A stretch of 64,000 nucleotides of DNA. It comes from Akkermansia muciniphila (GTDB lineage: Bacteria; Verrucomicrobiota; Verrucomicrobiia; Verrucomicrobiales; Akkermansiaceae). Positions 1-8,096 of the stretch are shown piece by piece. A program made the position numbers and the translations under genes. Every line of letters begins with the position of its first letter. Position 1 is the stretch's first letter. The stretch is from positions 13,998 to 77,997 of the forward strand of contig SFDX01000008.1 of NCBI GenBank assembly GCA_004557455.1. Reading direction: 5' to 3'. The notes beneath the pieces are model-generated. The model did not search any database. It was not told where the DNA came from and saw nothing but the letters and a program-made list of their open reading frames with translations.

Positions 1-810
1 GGCGGACTCGGTATTCTGCAAACCGCTGTACTCGAAGAGCTTGGTCACCTTACCGGGCACAACGGAACCATCCGCGCGGTGCAGGTAGAGGGTATCCCCC
101 TTCTGCACTCGCCCCTCCGTGATGCGCCCCACGGCGACACGGCCCACGTAGTCATCCCAATCGATGTTCGAGATCAGCATGCGGAACGGCTGCTCCGGGT
201 CGGCACCGCGCGGGGCAGGGATGTGCTGCACGATGCGGCGGAGCAGGGGGGTGCAATCCACGGGCGGCTCGCCCTCCGGGCTGTCCATAAAATAGCCGTC
301 GCGCGCGGAACCGTATACGAAAGGCGCCTCGAACTGCTCCTCCGTGGCATCCAGGTCCATGAGCAGCTCCAGCACCTGGTCGCGCACCTTGAGGGGGTCG
401 GCATGCGGGCGGTCGATTTTGTTAATGACAACGATGGGCAGCAGACCCTCCTGAAGCGCCTTACGCAGCACGAAACGGGTCTGCGCCTGCGGGCCCTCGT
501 AGGCATCCACCACCAGAATAACACCGTCCACCATCTTCATCACACGCTCCACCTCCGCGCCGAAATCGGCGTGTCCGGGGGTGTCCACAATGTTAATGGT
601 GTAATCGTTCCAGTGGATGGACGTGTTCTTGGCCTTGATGGTGATACCCTTCTCACGCTCCAAGTCCATGGAATCCATGGCGCGCTCCTGCACCTCCTGG
701 TTTTCCCGGTAGGTTCCGCCGGCCTTCAGCAGTTGGTCAACGAGAGTCGTTTTGCCATGGTCCACATGGGCAATGATGGCGAGATTGCGGAATTGGGAGG
801 GATTGCTCAT
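1..810 (-). CDS. typA: Translational GTPase TypA/BipA (5' part, runs off the window)
   Basis: This is the N-terminal 270 residues of a ribosome-associated GTPase of the TypA/BipA family, which acts on the 50S subunit in stress and cold adaptation. The G domain is plain: the P-loop AHVDHGKTT near residue 13, the switch II motif DTPGHADFG, and NKID for guanine recognition, followed by the start of the EF-Tu-like domain 2. The start at 810 gives the usual MSNPSQFRNLAIIAHVDHG opening. A possible -10 (TATACT) lies about 45 bases upstream, so this gene has a longer leader than many of its neighbours. The C-terminus lies outside the window. Family membership is secure. EF-G or LepA are excluded by the spacing and the short N-terminus. 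Confidence 0.95.
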   Translation of the reverse strand, partial: MSNPSQFRNLAIIAHVDHGKTTLVDQLLKAGGTYRENQEVQERAMDSMDLEREKGITIKAKNTSIHWNDYTINIVDTPGHADFGAEVERVMKMVDGVILVVDAYEGPQAQTRFVLRKALQEGLLPIVVINKIDRPHADPLKVRDQVLELLMDLDATEEQFEAPFVYGSARDGYFMDSPEGEPPVDCTPLLRRIVQHIPAPRGADPEQPFRMLISNIDWDDYVGRVAVGRITEGRVQKGDTLYLHRADGSVVPGKVTKLFEYSGLQNTESA

Positions 811-908
811 AATATCTGAAAATGGGAGCGCCGCGCGCGGTCGCGCGGAGAGTATAGCACAAAGCGGACGGGAAGGGAAGCCCAAAATGCGGCAGCGCCG
901 GGGCGTGG

Positions 909-2228
909 CTAGATTTTCTTCCGCAGAGCGGCCGGCAGAATCTTGAGCTTCTCGCGATACTTGGCGACGGTACGCCGCGCGACGGTGATTCCCTGCTCGG
1001 CCAGAGCGGCCTCCAGCTTGGCATCCGAGAGCGGCTTAGCGGGATTCTCCCCCGCGATGAGGGCACGGATGGCCGCCTGCACGGAATCTGCGGAAACGGC
1101 CTCCCCACCCGCCGCCGCCGGCAGAGCCGCCGAGAAGAAACGGCGCAGCTCGAAGACCCCGAAATCGCAGCGCAGGTATTTACCGTTCACCGCCCGAGAG
1201 ATGGTTGACGTATGCACCCCCGTCGCCTCCGCGATGTCCTCCATCCGCATCGGCAGCAACGCCTGCGGCCCCTGCAGGAAGAAAGGCCGCTGCCGCGCCA
1301 CGATAGCCTGCGCCACCTGCAGAATGGTCTGCTGGCGGTCCCCGATGGCCTTGATAAACTCCTTGCCCTCCCGAATACAGCGCGTCAGGTAACTGTGCAC
1401 CTCCCGCCTGTCCGCGTAGTCCGCCAGCATATCGCGGTACTGCTCTGCGATACCCAAGCGCGGGATGCCCGCATTCGTGAGCTCGACCCGCAGCTCCGAA
1501 CCATCACGAATCACGACGAGATCCGGCTCGATGACATGCTGCTCCGCCGGAGAGAACGCCGCCCCCGGGTCCGGGGTCAGCCGCGTGAGCCGCCGCGCCG
1601 CCGCCGCCACCTGCGCCTCCGTACGCCCCAGCGCCGCCGCGGCCTCCGCATAGCGGTGCGCCGCCAGGGCATCCCAGTGCCGGCGCACCAGCTCCGCCGT
1701 CAGGGACCGACCCTCCCCCAGGCGCTCGAGCTGCAGCAGCAGGCAGTCCTGCAGGTTCACGGCCCCCACCCCTGCCGGCTCCAGGTCCCGGATAGCAGCC
1801 AGCGCCGCACGATACGCGCGGGCGGGCAGGGCATATTCCGCAGCGATGCGCTCGGGCGGCTCCTCAAAAAAGCCACGGTCATTCAGGTGCTCCAGCAGGC
1901 AGAGCGCCGCGGACTCCGTATCCGGGGGCAGGGCACTGCGGCGTATCTGGGACTCCAAGTGCTCGTGCAGGGTCTCCTCGCTCACCAGGTTATCCATCAC
2001 CAGGTCATGCCGGCGGGTGGCCTCATAATCCGGCGCCCCCGCTGCGTCCTGCGGGTCCTCCTGCGGCGGGGGCGGCAACTCCTCCAGCACGGGATTTTTC
2101 TCCAGCGCCTCATCCGCCATCAGCCGCAGGTCCATATTGGTGGCCAACAGAGTGCGCATGAACTGCTGCATGGTAGCGGTTGCCACCATGCTCTGCCGCA
2201 TGCCTTGTTCCATTCCCTGTGACCCCAT
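909..2228 (-). CDS. rpoN: RNA polymerase sigma-54 factor
   Basis: This encodes sigma-54 (439 residues), which directs RNA polymerase to -24/-12 promoters that need an AAA+ activator. The N-terminal region I is glutamine/methionine-rich and ends in the ALEKNPVLEE motif typical of the family. The core-binding domain follows, then the HTH (HTSTISRAVNGKYL), and at the C-terminus the RpoN box ARRTVAKYRE. I chose the ATG at 2228 because the longer open frame to 2354 adds unrelated residues and crosses a TATAAT box at about 2250. The gene is divergent from the BI-1 gene. No enhancer-binding protein is in the window, so the regulon cannot be judged here. Confidence 0.95.
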   Translation of the reverse strand: MGSQGMEQGMRQSMVATATMQQFMRTLLATNMDLRLMADEALEKNPVLEELPPPPQEDPQDAAGAPDYEATRRHDLVMDNLVSEETLHEHLESQIRRSALPPDTESAALCLLEHLNDRGFFEEPPERIAAEYALPARAYRAALAAIRDLEPAGVGAVNLQDCLLLQLERLGEGRSLTAELVRRHWDALAAHRYAEAAAALGRTEAQVAAAARRLTRLTPDPGAAFSPAEQHVIEPDLVVIRDGSELRVELTNAGIPRLGIAEQYRDMLADYADRREVHSYLTRCIREGKEFIKAIGDRQQTILQVAQAIVARQRPFFLQGPQALLPMRMEDIAEATGVHTSTISRAVNGKYLRCDFGVFELRRFFSAALPAAAGGEAVSADSVQAAIRALIAGENPAKPLSDAKLEAALAEQGITVARRTVAKYREKLKILPAALRKKI

Positions 2229-2347
2229 CTCATCTGCCTTGCCGGCGCGGGTATTATAGCACGGCGCGGGGCATTCCGCAAGAGCCGGAGTGTGTATGCG
2301 GGCGGGCTGCTGACAGAGAGAAAAGCGGGCATGCCGCATTTTTCGGA

Positions 2348-2375
2348 TTGACACATGCGGGGGGACTGCTATAAT
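2348..2375 (+). promoter_or_regulatory. Sigma-70 promoter of the BI-1 gene, leaderless type
   Basis: TTGACA, 16 bases, then TATAAT. Only 6 bases separate the -10 box from the ATG at 2382, so transcription should start at or within a base or two of the start codon. Confidence 0.75.
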
Positions 2376-2381
2376 GGGGCC

Positions 2382-3080
2382 ATGTCAACAGAGACTTCCT
2401 ACGTAACCTATGCAACTCCGCAAGAGGTGCCCGCGGAGTTGGTCCGCTCGTACATGAACAAGGTGTACAACTGGATGGCGCTTTCCATGGCTGTCACCGC
2501 CGGTGTTGCCTACGGTGCCATTAACTACGCGCCGATGACGATCTGGTGTTGGGAGCATCCCTTCCTGCCCATCATTGCCACCTTTGTGTGCATCCTGGCG
2601 ATGGCCTTCGGGCGCAATCACATTTCCGCGTCCGGTCTCGGGATGCTCTTCCTCGTCTTCTCCGCCGCGGAGGGCGCTGTGCTCGGCCCGGTGCTTTCCC
2701 TGTATACCACGCAGTCCCTGGCCACGACCTTCGCCTGCACGGGCGGCATGTTCCTGGCCATGTCCATTTACGGCCGCACCACCAAGCGCGACCTCTCCGG
2801 CATGGGCGGCACGCTGATGATGATGCTCTTCGGCCTCATCATTGCAGGCATCGTCAACATTTTCTGGGGCAACGGCATGTTGGACCTCATCTGCTGCGCC
2901 GTCGGTGTGGTGGTCTTCTCCCTCTTCACGGCCTACGACACGCAGATGCTGCTCAACCAAGGCTTCTGTACGGATGAGGAGATGCGCCGCAAGGGGGCCA
3001 TCCTGGGCGCCTTGTCCCTCTACTTGGACTTCCTCAACCTCTTCCTCTACCTCCTGCGCTTCCTCGGCGATCGCGAGTAA
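2382..3080 (+). CDS. Bax inhibitor-1/YccA family membrane protein
   Basis: A 232-residue protein with about seven hydrophobic segments and the family's conserved end (FTAYDTQMLLNQGF, then LSLYLDFLNLFLYLLRFLG). Members are inner-membrane proteins: YbhL and YccA in E. coli, with YccA modulating FtsH, and in BsYetJ a pH-sensitive calcium leak. The aspartates near the C-terminus that form the pH latch in YetJ appear to be present (YDTQ). The start at 2382 is fixed by a promoter only 6 bases upstream. The open frame extends further up, but across the -10 box. The gene ends at a strong terminator and is followed by a short degenerate relative. Confidence 0.9.
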   Translation: MSTETSYVTYATPQEVPAELVRSYMNKVYNWMALSMAVTAGVAYGAINYAPMTIWCWEHPFLPIIATFVCILAMAFGRNHISASGLGMLFLVFSAAEGAVLGPVLSLYTTQSLATTFACTGGMFLAMSIYGRTTKRDLSGMGGTLMMMLFGLIIAGIVNIFWGNGMLDLICCAVGVVVFSLFTAYDTQMLLNQGFCTDEEMRRKGAILGALSLYLDFLNLFLYLLRFLGDRE

Positions 3081-3103
3081 GGGAAGACCCCGCTTTTTTT
3101 CAG

Positions 3104-3132
3104 CCCCGGTGTTGTTCACACCGGGGTTTTTT
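3104..3132 (+). terminator. Rho-independent terminator after the BI-1 gene
   Basis: CCCCGGTGT and ACACCGGGG form a 9-bp stem with a 5-base loop, followed by six T. Confidence 0.85.
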
Positions 3133-3133
3133 A

Positions 3134-3161
3134 TTGACTGGCGGTCGATGTTTGATATAAT
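3134..3161 (+). promoter_or_regulatory. Promoter of the 3168 gene, leaderless type
   Basis: TTGACT, 16 bases, TATAAT, then 6 bases to the ATG at 3168. It starts directly after the preceding terminator. Confidence 0.7.
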
Positions 3162-3167
3162 GGAGGC

Positions 3168-3860
3168 ATGTCCGATGATGCCGAGCAGAAGCGCGCGTTT
3201 TTGTGCCGGGTTCACCTGTGGACGGCGGTGCAGTTGGCCCTGGCTGCCGCTCTGACGGGGTGGTGTGCGCAGGCCCCCGAACTTGCCGAATGGGTGCGGG
3301 GGAATTCCCTGTTCCTCTATATAGCGGGCGGCCTGTGTGTGGTGGTTTGCCTGTGGGGGTGCAAGCGCCTGACGACGGGGGCTTTGCGCGCGGCCTTGCC
3401 GGTGCCGGCGGCGGTGACGGGGCTGCTGCTCGGGGGGCTCCTTCCGGCGGAGACGGCGGAGTATTTACTGACGGGGATGGGCGGCGCGGCCGTGGCCTGG
3501 GCGCTTATCGCCTGTTATGGGTATCTGACATCGAATGCGATGGAGGGGACGCGTTTCTGCATCCTCTGTTCGCTTGTCGCGTTTGCGTCCCTGTCCGTGC
3601 TGTGGCTGATCTGCCCGGAGGAGGAGGTGCTCATTTTCCCGGTGCTTTACGGCATTACCCTTGCCGTGCCTCACTCCAAACGCGTCAATAACTGCTCCGT
3701 CAGCGGTGACGAAGATGCTGTCGGTGCCAAGGAAGAGGTGCGCGACAGCATGGTCTGCCTGGTCTACCCCCTGTCCCTCATCGTGGTGCTGTCATTTGTG
3801 GGTGTGATCATGGCCCTGGGCCTGCTCTTCTCCATGGAAAAAACGGACGACGATAAGTGA
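3168..3860 (+). CDS. Integral membrane protein, probable divergent BI-1 relative
   Basis: A 230-residue protein with six or seven hydrophobic stretches. I recognise no catalytic motif. Its opening (a short polar head, then a TM segment in the same register), its length and its position directly after the BI-1 gene suggest a diverged duplicate. The conserved BI-1 end (YDTQ and following) is missing and is replaced by a polar loop around residues 165-190 before the last TM segment. It has its own promoter and no obvious partner. The BI-1 relationship is inference; a structure-based comparison would settle it. Confidence 0.75.
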   Translation: MSDDAEQKRAFLCRVHLWTAVQLALAAALTGWCAQAPELAEWVRGNSLFLYIAGGLCVVVCLWGCKRLTTGALRAALPVPAAVTGLLLGGLLPAETAEYLLTGMGGAAVAWALIACYGYLTSNAMEGTRFCILCSLVAFASLSVLWLICPEEEVLIFPVLYGITLAVPHSKRVNNCSVSGDEDAVGAKEEVRDSMVCLVYPLSLIVVLSFVGVIMALGLLFSMEKTDDDK

Positions 3861-3917
3861 CAAACCGGAGGGGGTATGAGACTTCATGCCGCCGAGATCG
3901 CAGAGGGCGAGGGGAGG

Positions 3918-3943
3918 CTGACCGCGGAATAAAGGGAATTTGG
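3918..3943 (+). repeat. Solo copy of the terminal repeat of the 4018-4209 element
   Basis: The sequence begins CTGACCGCGGAATAAAGGG and matches the left end of the element 98 bases further on in nearly every position. A second short shared block (GAGACTTCATG) occurs at about 3889 and 3972, so the left end region appears to be duplicated. Confidence 0.6.
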
Positions 3944-4017
3944 GGGAAAAGGAAGTTTTATGCGGAGGTATGTTGGAGACTTCATGACGACGATTTGGTA
4001 GAGACCGATTAGGAACT

Positions 4018-4209
4018 GACCGCGGAATAAAAGGAATTTTTGGAGAGTCGGTGGCCAGCATAGCTCAGTACAGACCGCATGCCGGCGGGATAGTAGCTCC
4101 CTTGATTGTTTGATAAAAATCTAAAGCTGCCTACTATGAACATGATCCGACGTCTTGCCTGAGAGCAGCATGATATACAGTTTCCAAAAATTCCCTTTAT
4201 TCCGCGGTC
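4018..4209. mobile_element. 192-bp MITE-like element with 26-bp terminal inverted repeats
   Basis: The ends 4018-4043 and 4184-4209 are inverted copies of each other with one mismatch (GACCGCGGAATAAAAGG at the left end). The interior has no ORF of note but contains a shorter dyad (ATAGTAG and CTACTAT). This accounts for most of the gene-free stretch 3861-4320. Non-autonomous transposon or repeat-element status is inferred from architecture only; no transposase is nearby and no clear target duplication is visible. Confidence 0.6.
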
Positions 4210-4267
4210 CTTAACTTCTCGCTCTCGATTACCACGGCGGTGGGAAGTCTCATTTCTCCCGGGGATG

Positions 4268-4295
4268 AAAAAAGGGGGCTCCCGGAGGAGTCCCC
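4268..4295 (-). terminator. Terminator of the lysA operon
   Basis: Read on the minus strand, GGGGACTCC pairs with GGAGCCCCC and is followed by six T. Confidence 0.8.
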
Positions 4296-4320
4296 TATGT
4301 GAGTGAGGGTGGGTGGGGGC

Positions 4321-5616
4321 TTAGGCCTGTTCGCCGGGCAGCAGTTCGTCCTCCACCATTTGCTCGAGGGTTTGGCGGCGGCGAATGACGCACCACTGCG
4401 TGCCGTCCACGAGCACCTCGGCCGCCAGGGGGCGGGAGTTGTAGGTGGAGGCCATGCTGAAGCCATAGGCACCGGCGCTGAGCTCGGCCAGCACCTCCCC
4501 GGGCTTCACGTCCGCAATGCGGCGGTTCTGGGCCTGGAAGTCACCGGACTCGCAAATCGGGCCGACGATGTCCGCCGTGATCTCATCCCCGCTGTGCTCC
4601 GTGACGGGCCAAATCTCGTGGTAGCCCTCGTAGAGGGCGGGGCGGATGATGTCATTCATGCCTGCGTCAATCATCTTGAAGGTCTTGGCCTCCCCCTTCT
4701 TCTCATACAGACAGGTGGTGAGCATGGCGCAGGCATTGCCCACGAGGCGGCGGCCCGGCTCCACCAAAATACGGAGCTCGAGCGGCTTGAGGAGCGGGAT
4801 GATGGCCTGAGCGTAGCTGCGGATGGTAATCTGCTCCGGGTGGGCCGCCCACCACTCTGGCTTGCCGGAGGCCAGGCAACCGTCGTAGACGATACCGATG
4901 CCGCCGCCGATGGACCAGAACTCGATGCCGTAGAGCTCCTTGAACTTAGCAGCGATGGGGGCCACCTTTTCAATGGCCATCACAAAGGGCTTCACCTCCG
5001 TCAGCTGGCTGCCGATGTGCATTTGCAGACCCTTGATGCAGAGGTTGGGCATCTCTGCCGCAATGGTAGCATACAGGGACTCAATGCGCGAGATGTCAAC
5101 GCCGAACTTGTTCTCGTTGGTGCCGGTGGTGATATACTTATGCGTGTGCGCATCCACATTCGGGTTGACACGGACGGCCACGGGAGCCTGGCAGCCGAGC
5201 TCGCCCGCGATGCGGTCGATGGTGCGCAGCTCGTTCTCACTCTCGCAGTTAAAGCAGTAGATACCCTGCTGCAGCGCATAGCGGATCTCCGCCTCCGTCT
5301 TGCCCACACCCGCATAAGTGCAGAGAGCGGGGTCCCCGCCGGCATTGATGATACGCCAGAGCTCGCCGCCGGAGACGATATCGAAGCCGACCCCTTGCTG
5401 CGCCATGAGGTGCAGGATGGCCTTGTTCGAGCAAGCCTTGACAGCGTAGGCTATGTGGGCATTCAGCGGCGCGAGCTCGCGGCGGAACTCCTCCAGATCC
5501 TCGAGAATGGTCTTCTTGCTGTAGACGAAAACCGGGGTGCCGACAGCGGCTGCGATGTCCGCCAGATTGACCTCCTCGCAGTGCAGCGAGCCGTTTTTGT
5601 ATGAGAACGAGTGCAT
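4321..5616 (-). CDS. lysA: Diaminopimelate decarboxylase
   Basis: A 431-residue fold type III PLP enzyme that converts meso-diaminopimelate to lysine, the last step of the DAP pathway. The PLP lysine is in AYAVKACSN. HIGSQL, the glycine-rich phosphate site SIGGGIGI and the substrate motif GPICESGDF are all present. Length is normal. The start at 5616 lies 9 bases after the stop of the AI-2E family gene, so the two genes are probably cotranscribed. Presence of lysA fits a bacterium with DAP-type peptidoglycan. Carboxynorspermidine decarboxylase, a close family, is unlikely because the CESGD motif matches LysA. Confidence 0.95.
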   Translation of the reverse strand: MHSFSYKNGSLHCEEVNLADIAAAVGTPVFVYSKKTILEDLEEFRRELAPLNAHIAYAVKACSNKAILHLMAQQGVGFDIVSGGELWRIINAGGDPALCTYAGVGKTEAEIRYALQQGIYCFNCESENELRTIDRIAGELGCQAPVAVRVNPNVDAHTHKYITTGTNENKFGVDISRIESLYATIAAEMPNLCIKGLQMHIGSQLTEVKPFVMAIEKVAPIAAKFKELYGIEFWSIGGGIGIVYDGCLASGKPEWWAAHPEQITIRSYAQAIIPLLKPLELRILVEPGRRLVGNACAMLTTCLYEKKGEAKTFKMIDAGMNDIIRPALYEGYHEIWPVTEHSGDEITADIVGPICESGDFQAQNRRIADVKPGEVLAELSAGAYGFSMASTYNSRPLAAEVLVDGTQWCVIRRRQTLEQMVEDELLPGEQA

Positions 5617-5625
5617 ATGTGTAAG

Positions 5626-6738
5626 TTAAGAAGAATGGTGAGAAGAAGGGGCCGGCTTGTTATCCGCCGCACCCTTATCATCGAGCATGGTCGCGAGCCA
5701 AGAGAGATCCCGGGAGTTCTCGAGCGCGAGCTTGATGAGCACGGAGATGGGCACGGCCAGGAACATACCGCAGGGCCCGAGCACCCAGCCCCAGAAGATA
5801 ACGGAAAGCACCACCACGGTGGTCGCAATGCCGAATTGCTTACCGAGGAAGAGCGGCTCGATACCGTTACCGATAGCCATGTTGATACCCAGGAAACCCA
5901 CCGCCACCACAGTGGCATCTCCCCAGCCATTGAAGAGCAGGGCCAGCAGAATGGGCGGCACGGCGGCCACGATGGAACCGATGGTGGGAATATAATTGAG
6001 CACCCAAGCCAGTACCCCCCACAGGAAGGCGAACGGCACCCCCATCGCCGAGCAGAGCCCCCAGGCCAGCAGGCCCGTAAAGAAGCTGGCAATGGACTTG
6101 ATGAGCAAATAGCGCTGAATACCCTGCAACGCGCGCACGACGTTCTCCTTGCCCCGGCTGCTGTTCGGCAGCCGCTGTAGGTTGCGGTAAAAGAGAGGCG
6201 CCTCCCCCAGCATAAAGGTCATGAGCACCAGCACCAAGGTAATGGCCGAGAGCGCGGACACCATGTTCACGGAGAGCCCCTGAACAAAGCCGATCATCCG
6301 CTCCGTACCCAGCAACTCTGACGGCGCCCGGAACTGCGGAGAGTCCGCCAACTGCGGGGCTATACCCAACAGGGCCTCCCGCGTCTGCTCAAAGCGCTCC
6401 ACGAACTTCTGCGCCACATCCCCCCGCAGCGTGGCCACGATGTCCGCCGCCAGAAAATTCAGCAGATAATAAATAGCCAGAATGACCCCCAGATCCACGA
6501 ACACCGTAGTAGCCACGGCCAACCAGTGCGGAAAGCGCAGCCTAGCGCGCGCCGTCGCGGTGATGGGGTAGCTGATAATGGCCAGGAAAGCACCCATCAG
6601 GACAATGGAGACAACCTGACCCATCTGCCGCATCCCCAAAACGAGAACAACGGCAGCAGCAGCGGCAACGAGAAAGCGCGTACCCTCCCCCGGCACACTG
6701 CGGCCGGCAGTCGGGCTCTGGTGGATGTCGTGTGGCAT
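5626..6738 (-). CDS. AI-2E family transporter (PerM/YdiK type)
   Basis: A 370-residue inner-membrane protein with about eight hydrophobic segments and the family's long polar section between TM 3 and TM 4 (about residues 90-150). The conserved block WGLCSAMGVPFAFLWGVLAW is followed by NYIPTIGS, the signature of the family. Members export small molecules or ions; autoinducer-2 export has been shown for only one. It is first in an operon with lysA. Its promoter (TTGCCA, 17 bases, TAGAAT) ends 9 bases before the ATG at 6738, which supports this start. Confidence 0.88.
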   Translation of the reverse strand: MPHDIHQSPTAGRSVPGEGTRFLVAAAAAVVLVLGMRQMGQVVSIVLMGAFLAIISYPITATARARLRFPHWLAVATTVFVDLGVILAIYYLLNFLAADIVATLRGDVAQKFVERFEQTREALLGIAPQLADSPQFRAPSELLGTERMIGFVQGLSVNMVSALSAITLVLVLMTFMLGEAPLFYRNLQRLPNSSRGKENVVRALQGIQRYLLIKSIASFFTGLLAWGLCSAMGVPFAFLWGVLAWVLNYIPTIGSIVAAVPPILLALLFNGWGDATVVAVGFLGINMAIGNGIEPLFLGKQFGIATTVVVLSVIFWGWVLGPCGMFLAVPISVLIKLALENSRDLSWLATMLDDKGAADNKPAPSSHHSS

Positions 6739-6747
6739 GCGCCCGGT

Positions 6748-6776
6748 ATTCTACACGCTCCGCCCCCGATTGGCAA
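6748..6776 (-). promoter_or_regulatory. Promoter of the AI-2E family gene, near-leaderless
   Basis: TTGCCA, 17 bases, TAGAAT, then 9 bases to the ATG at 6738. Confidence 0.6.
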
Positions 6777-6839
6777 GGATGATGACGCGAGTAGAACGCA
6801 CTTTCCGCCCTCCGTACGACCTCGGCGGCCATTTTGGGC

Positions 6840-6867
6840 TTGCAAAATGCGCAGAGTTTGCTATGTT
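6840..6867 (+). promoter_or_regulatory. Promoter of the GYF-PrsW gene
   Basis: TTGCAA, 16 bases, TATGTT, then 11 bases to the ATG at 6879. The box lies inside the longer open frame from 6834, which argues for the downstream start. Confidence 0.5.
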
Positions 6868-6878
6868 GGAGGCCGTAC

Positions 6879-8096
6879 ATGACCAGCAGCGACGACGACT
6901 TGAAGACGGTATACTTGGCCCTCAACGGCAGACGCACGGGGCCCTACTCCCCGGCGGACCTGCGGAGGCAGATTCGCATGGGCGAGTTAGCTGATTCCGT
7001 CTTTGCCTGGCGCAGCGGCATGGCAACGTGGCTCCCCCTGCGCGATGTCCTCGGCGACCTGCCCCCCGTGCCCCCGCCGCCGCCGACCGCCCCCCCGGAG
7101 AGCGGCAAGGAGTTCTTTGCCGACATCACCGGCCTGGAGCGCCTGGAGGGCTTCTCCCTTCGCCGCTTCTTCGCCGGCATCTTCGCCCGCCACACCCCGG
7201 AGGAGGTGACGGACTTCTTCTGCATGGGCGGCTCGAACACCCGCCTACCGCTCAGCCGGGTGCAGACGGAATGGCCCTCCCCGTGGATTTTCACGCGCCT
7301 GATGCTGCTGGCGGTGGTGCTGTACGTGGGCTTTTACTGGGGGGTGGACATGTTCCGGAACCTCAAGCTGGTACCGGGGTGCATCTTTGTGGGTAACTTC
7401 GGCATACCCTTCTGCATCATGGTGCTGTTTATGGAGCTGAACGTGTACCGCCACGTCTCCTTTTACGCGGTGTTGAAGGCCTTTATGCTCGGGGGCCTGT
7501 TGGCAATCTTCATCGCACTCTTTCTCTTCGGGCAGACCGGCTTCTCTGCCGCACCCCTCGCCGGTATTATTGAGGAACCCGCCAAGCTCGCCGCCGCCGT
7601 GCTCATCGGCCGCAGGATGATGGACGGACGCGCCCTGACCGGCCTGCTGCTGGGCTCTGCCGTGGGCGCCGGGTTTGCCGCTTTCGAGAGCGCGGGCTAT
7701 ACCTTCGAGAGTATCATCGCCGTTTGCATGGAACTGAAACGGGACGGCGAGGCCCCCGTGGACCCGGGAGCGCTGATGCAGATGCGCGCCGTGCTCTCCC
7801 CCTTCTGCCATGTGGTGTGGACGGCCATCACCGCGGGTGGTCTGTGGCTGATGATGGGGCGCCTGAAAGAAGAAGGGAAACCCTGCAGTGCCCTGCAAGC
7901 CCTGAGCGAGAAACGCCTGCTGGCCCTGTTTGCCGTGCCCGTGCTGCTGCACACGCTGTGGAACTGCGATTGGGTGCAGAACTTCGGCATTGTCTCCTAC
8001 GGCCTGCTGGGGCTGGCCGCTTGGATTACGGCCCTGCGCCTGGTGCAGGCGGGGCTGCGCCAAGCCGCCAAGGAGAAGAGCGATGCCGGCCTCTAG
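6879..8096 (+). CDS. PrsW-type intramembrane metalloprotease with N-terminal GYF_2 domain
   Basis: Residues 5-55 form a GYF_2 domain (GRRTGPYSPADL, with W and F positions conserved), a module that usually binds proline-rich or membrane partners. After a proline-rich linker (about residues 62-75) comes a membrane domain with eight or so hydrophobic segments. It carries IIEEPAKL, the EExxK-like motif of PrsW, and AFESAGYTFES, the second PrsW motif. PrsW cleaves anti-sigma factors at site 1 in Bacillus subtilis. A GYF-PrsW fusion suggests recruitment of a substrate by the cytoplasmic GYF domain (inference). The stop overlaps the convergent trkH stop by four bases. No anti-sigma gene is adjacent. 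Confidence 0.82.
   Translation: MTSSDDDLKTVYLALNGRRTGPYSPADLRRQIRMGELADSVFAWRSGMATWLPLRDVLGDLPPVPPPPPTAPPESGKEFFADITGLERLEGFSLRRFFAGIFARHTPEEVTDFFCMGGSNTRLPLSRVQTEWPSPWIFTRLMLLAVVLYVGFYWGVDMFRNLKLVPGCIFVGNFGIPFCIMVLFMELNVYRHVSFYAVLKAFMLGGLLAIFIALFLFGQTGFSAAPLAGIIEEPAKLAAAVLIGRRMMDGRALTGLLLGSAVGAGFAAFESAGYTFESIIAVCMELKRDGEAPVDPGALMQMRAVLSPFCHVVWTAITAGGLWLMMGRLKEEGKPCSALQALSEKRLLALFAVPVLLHTLWNCDWVQNFGIVSYGLLGLAAWITALRLVQAGLRQAAKEKSDAGL

Noticed and set aside
4303..5604. Long plus-strand frames opposite lysA, metH, pheT and others
   Set aside because: They are antisense frames in high-GC genes, without motifs or promoters, while the other strand encodes well-known enzymes.
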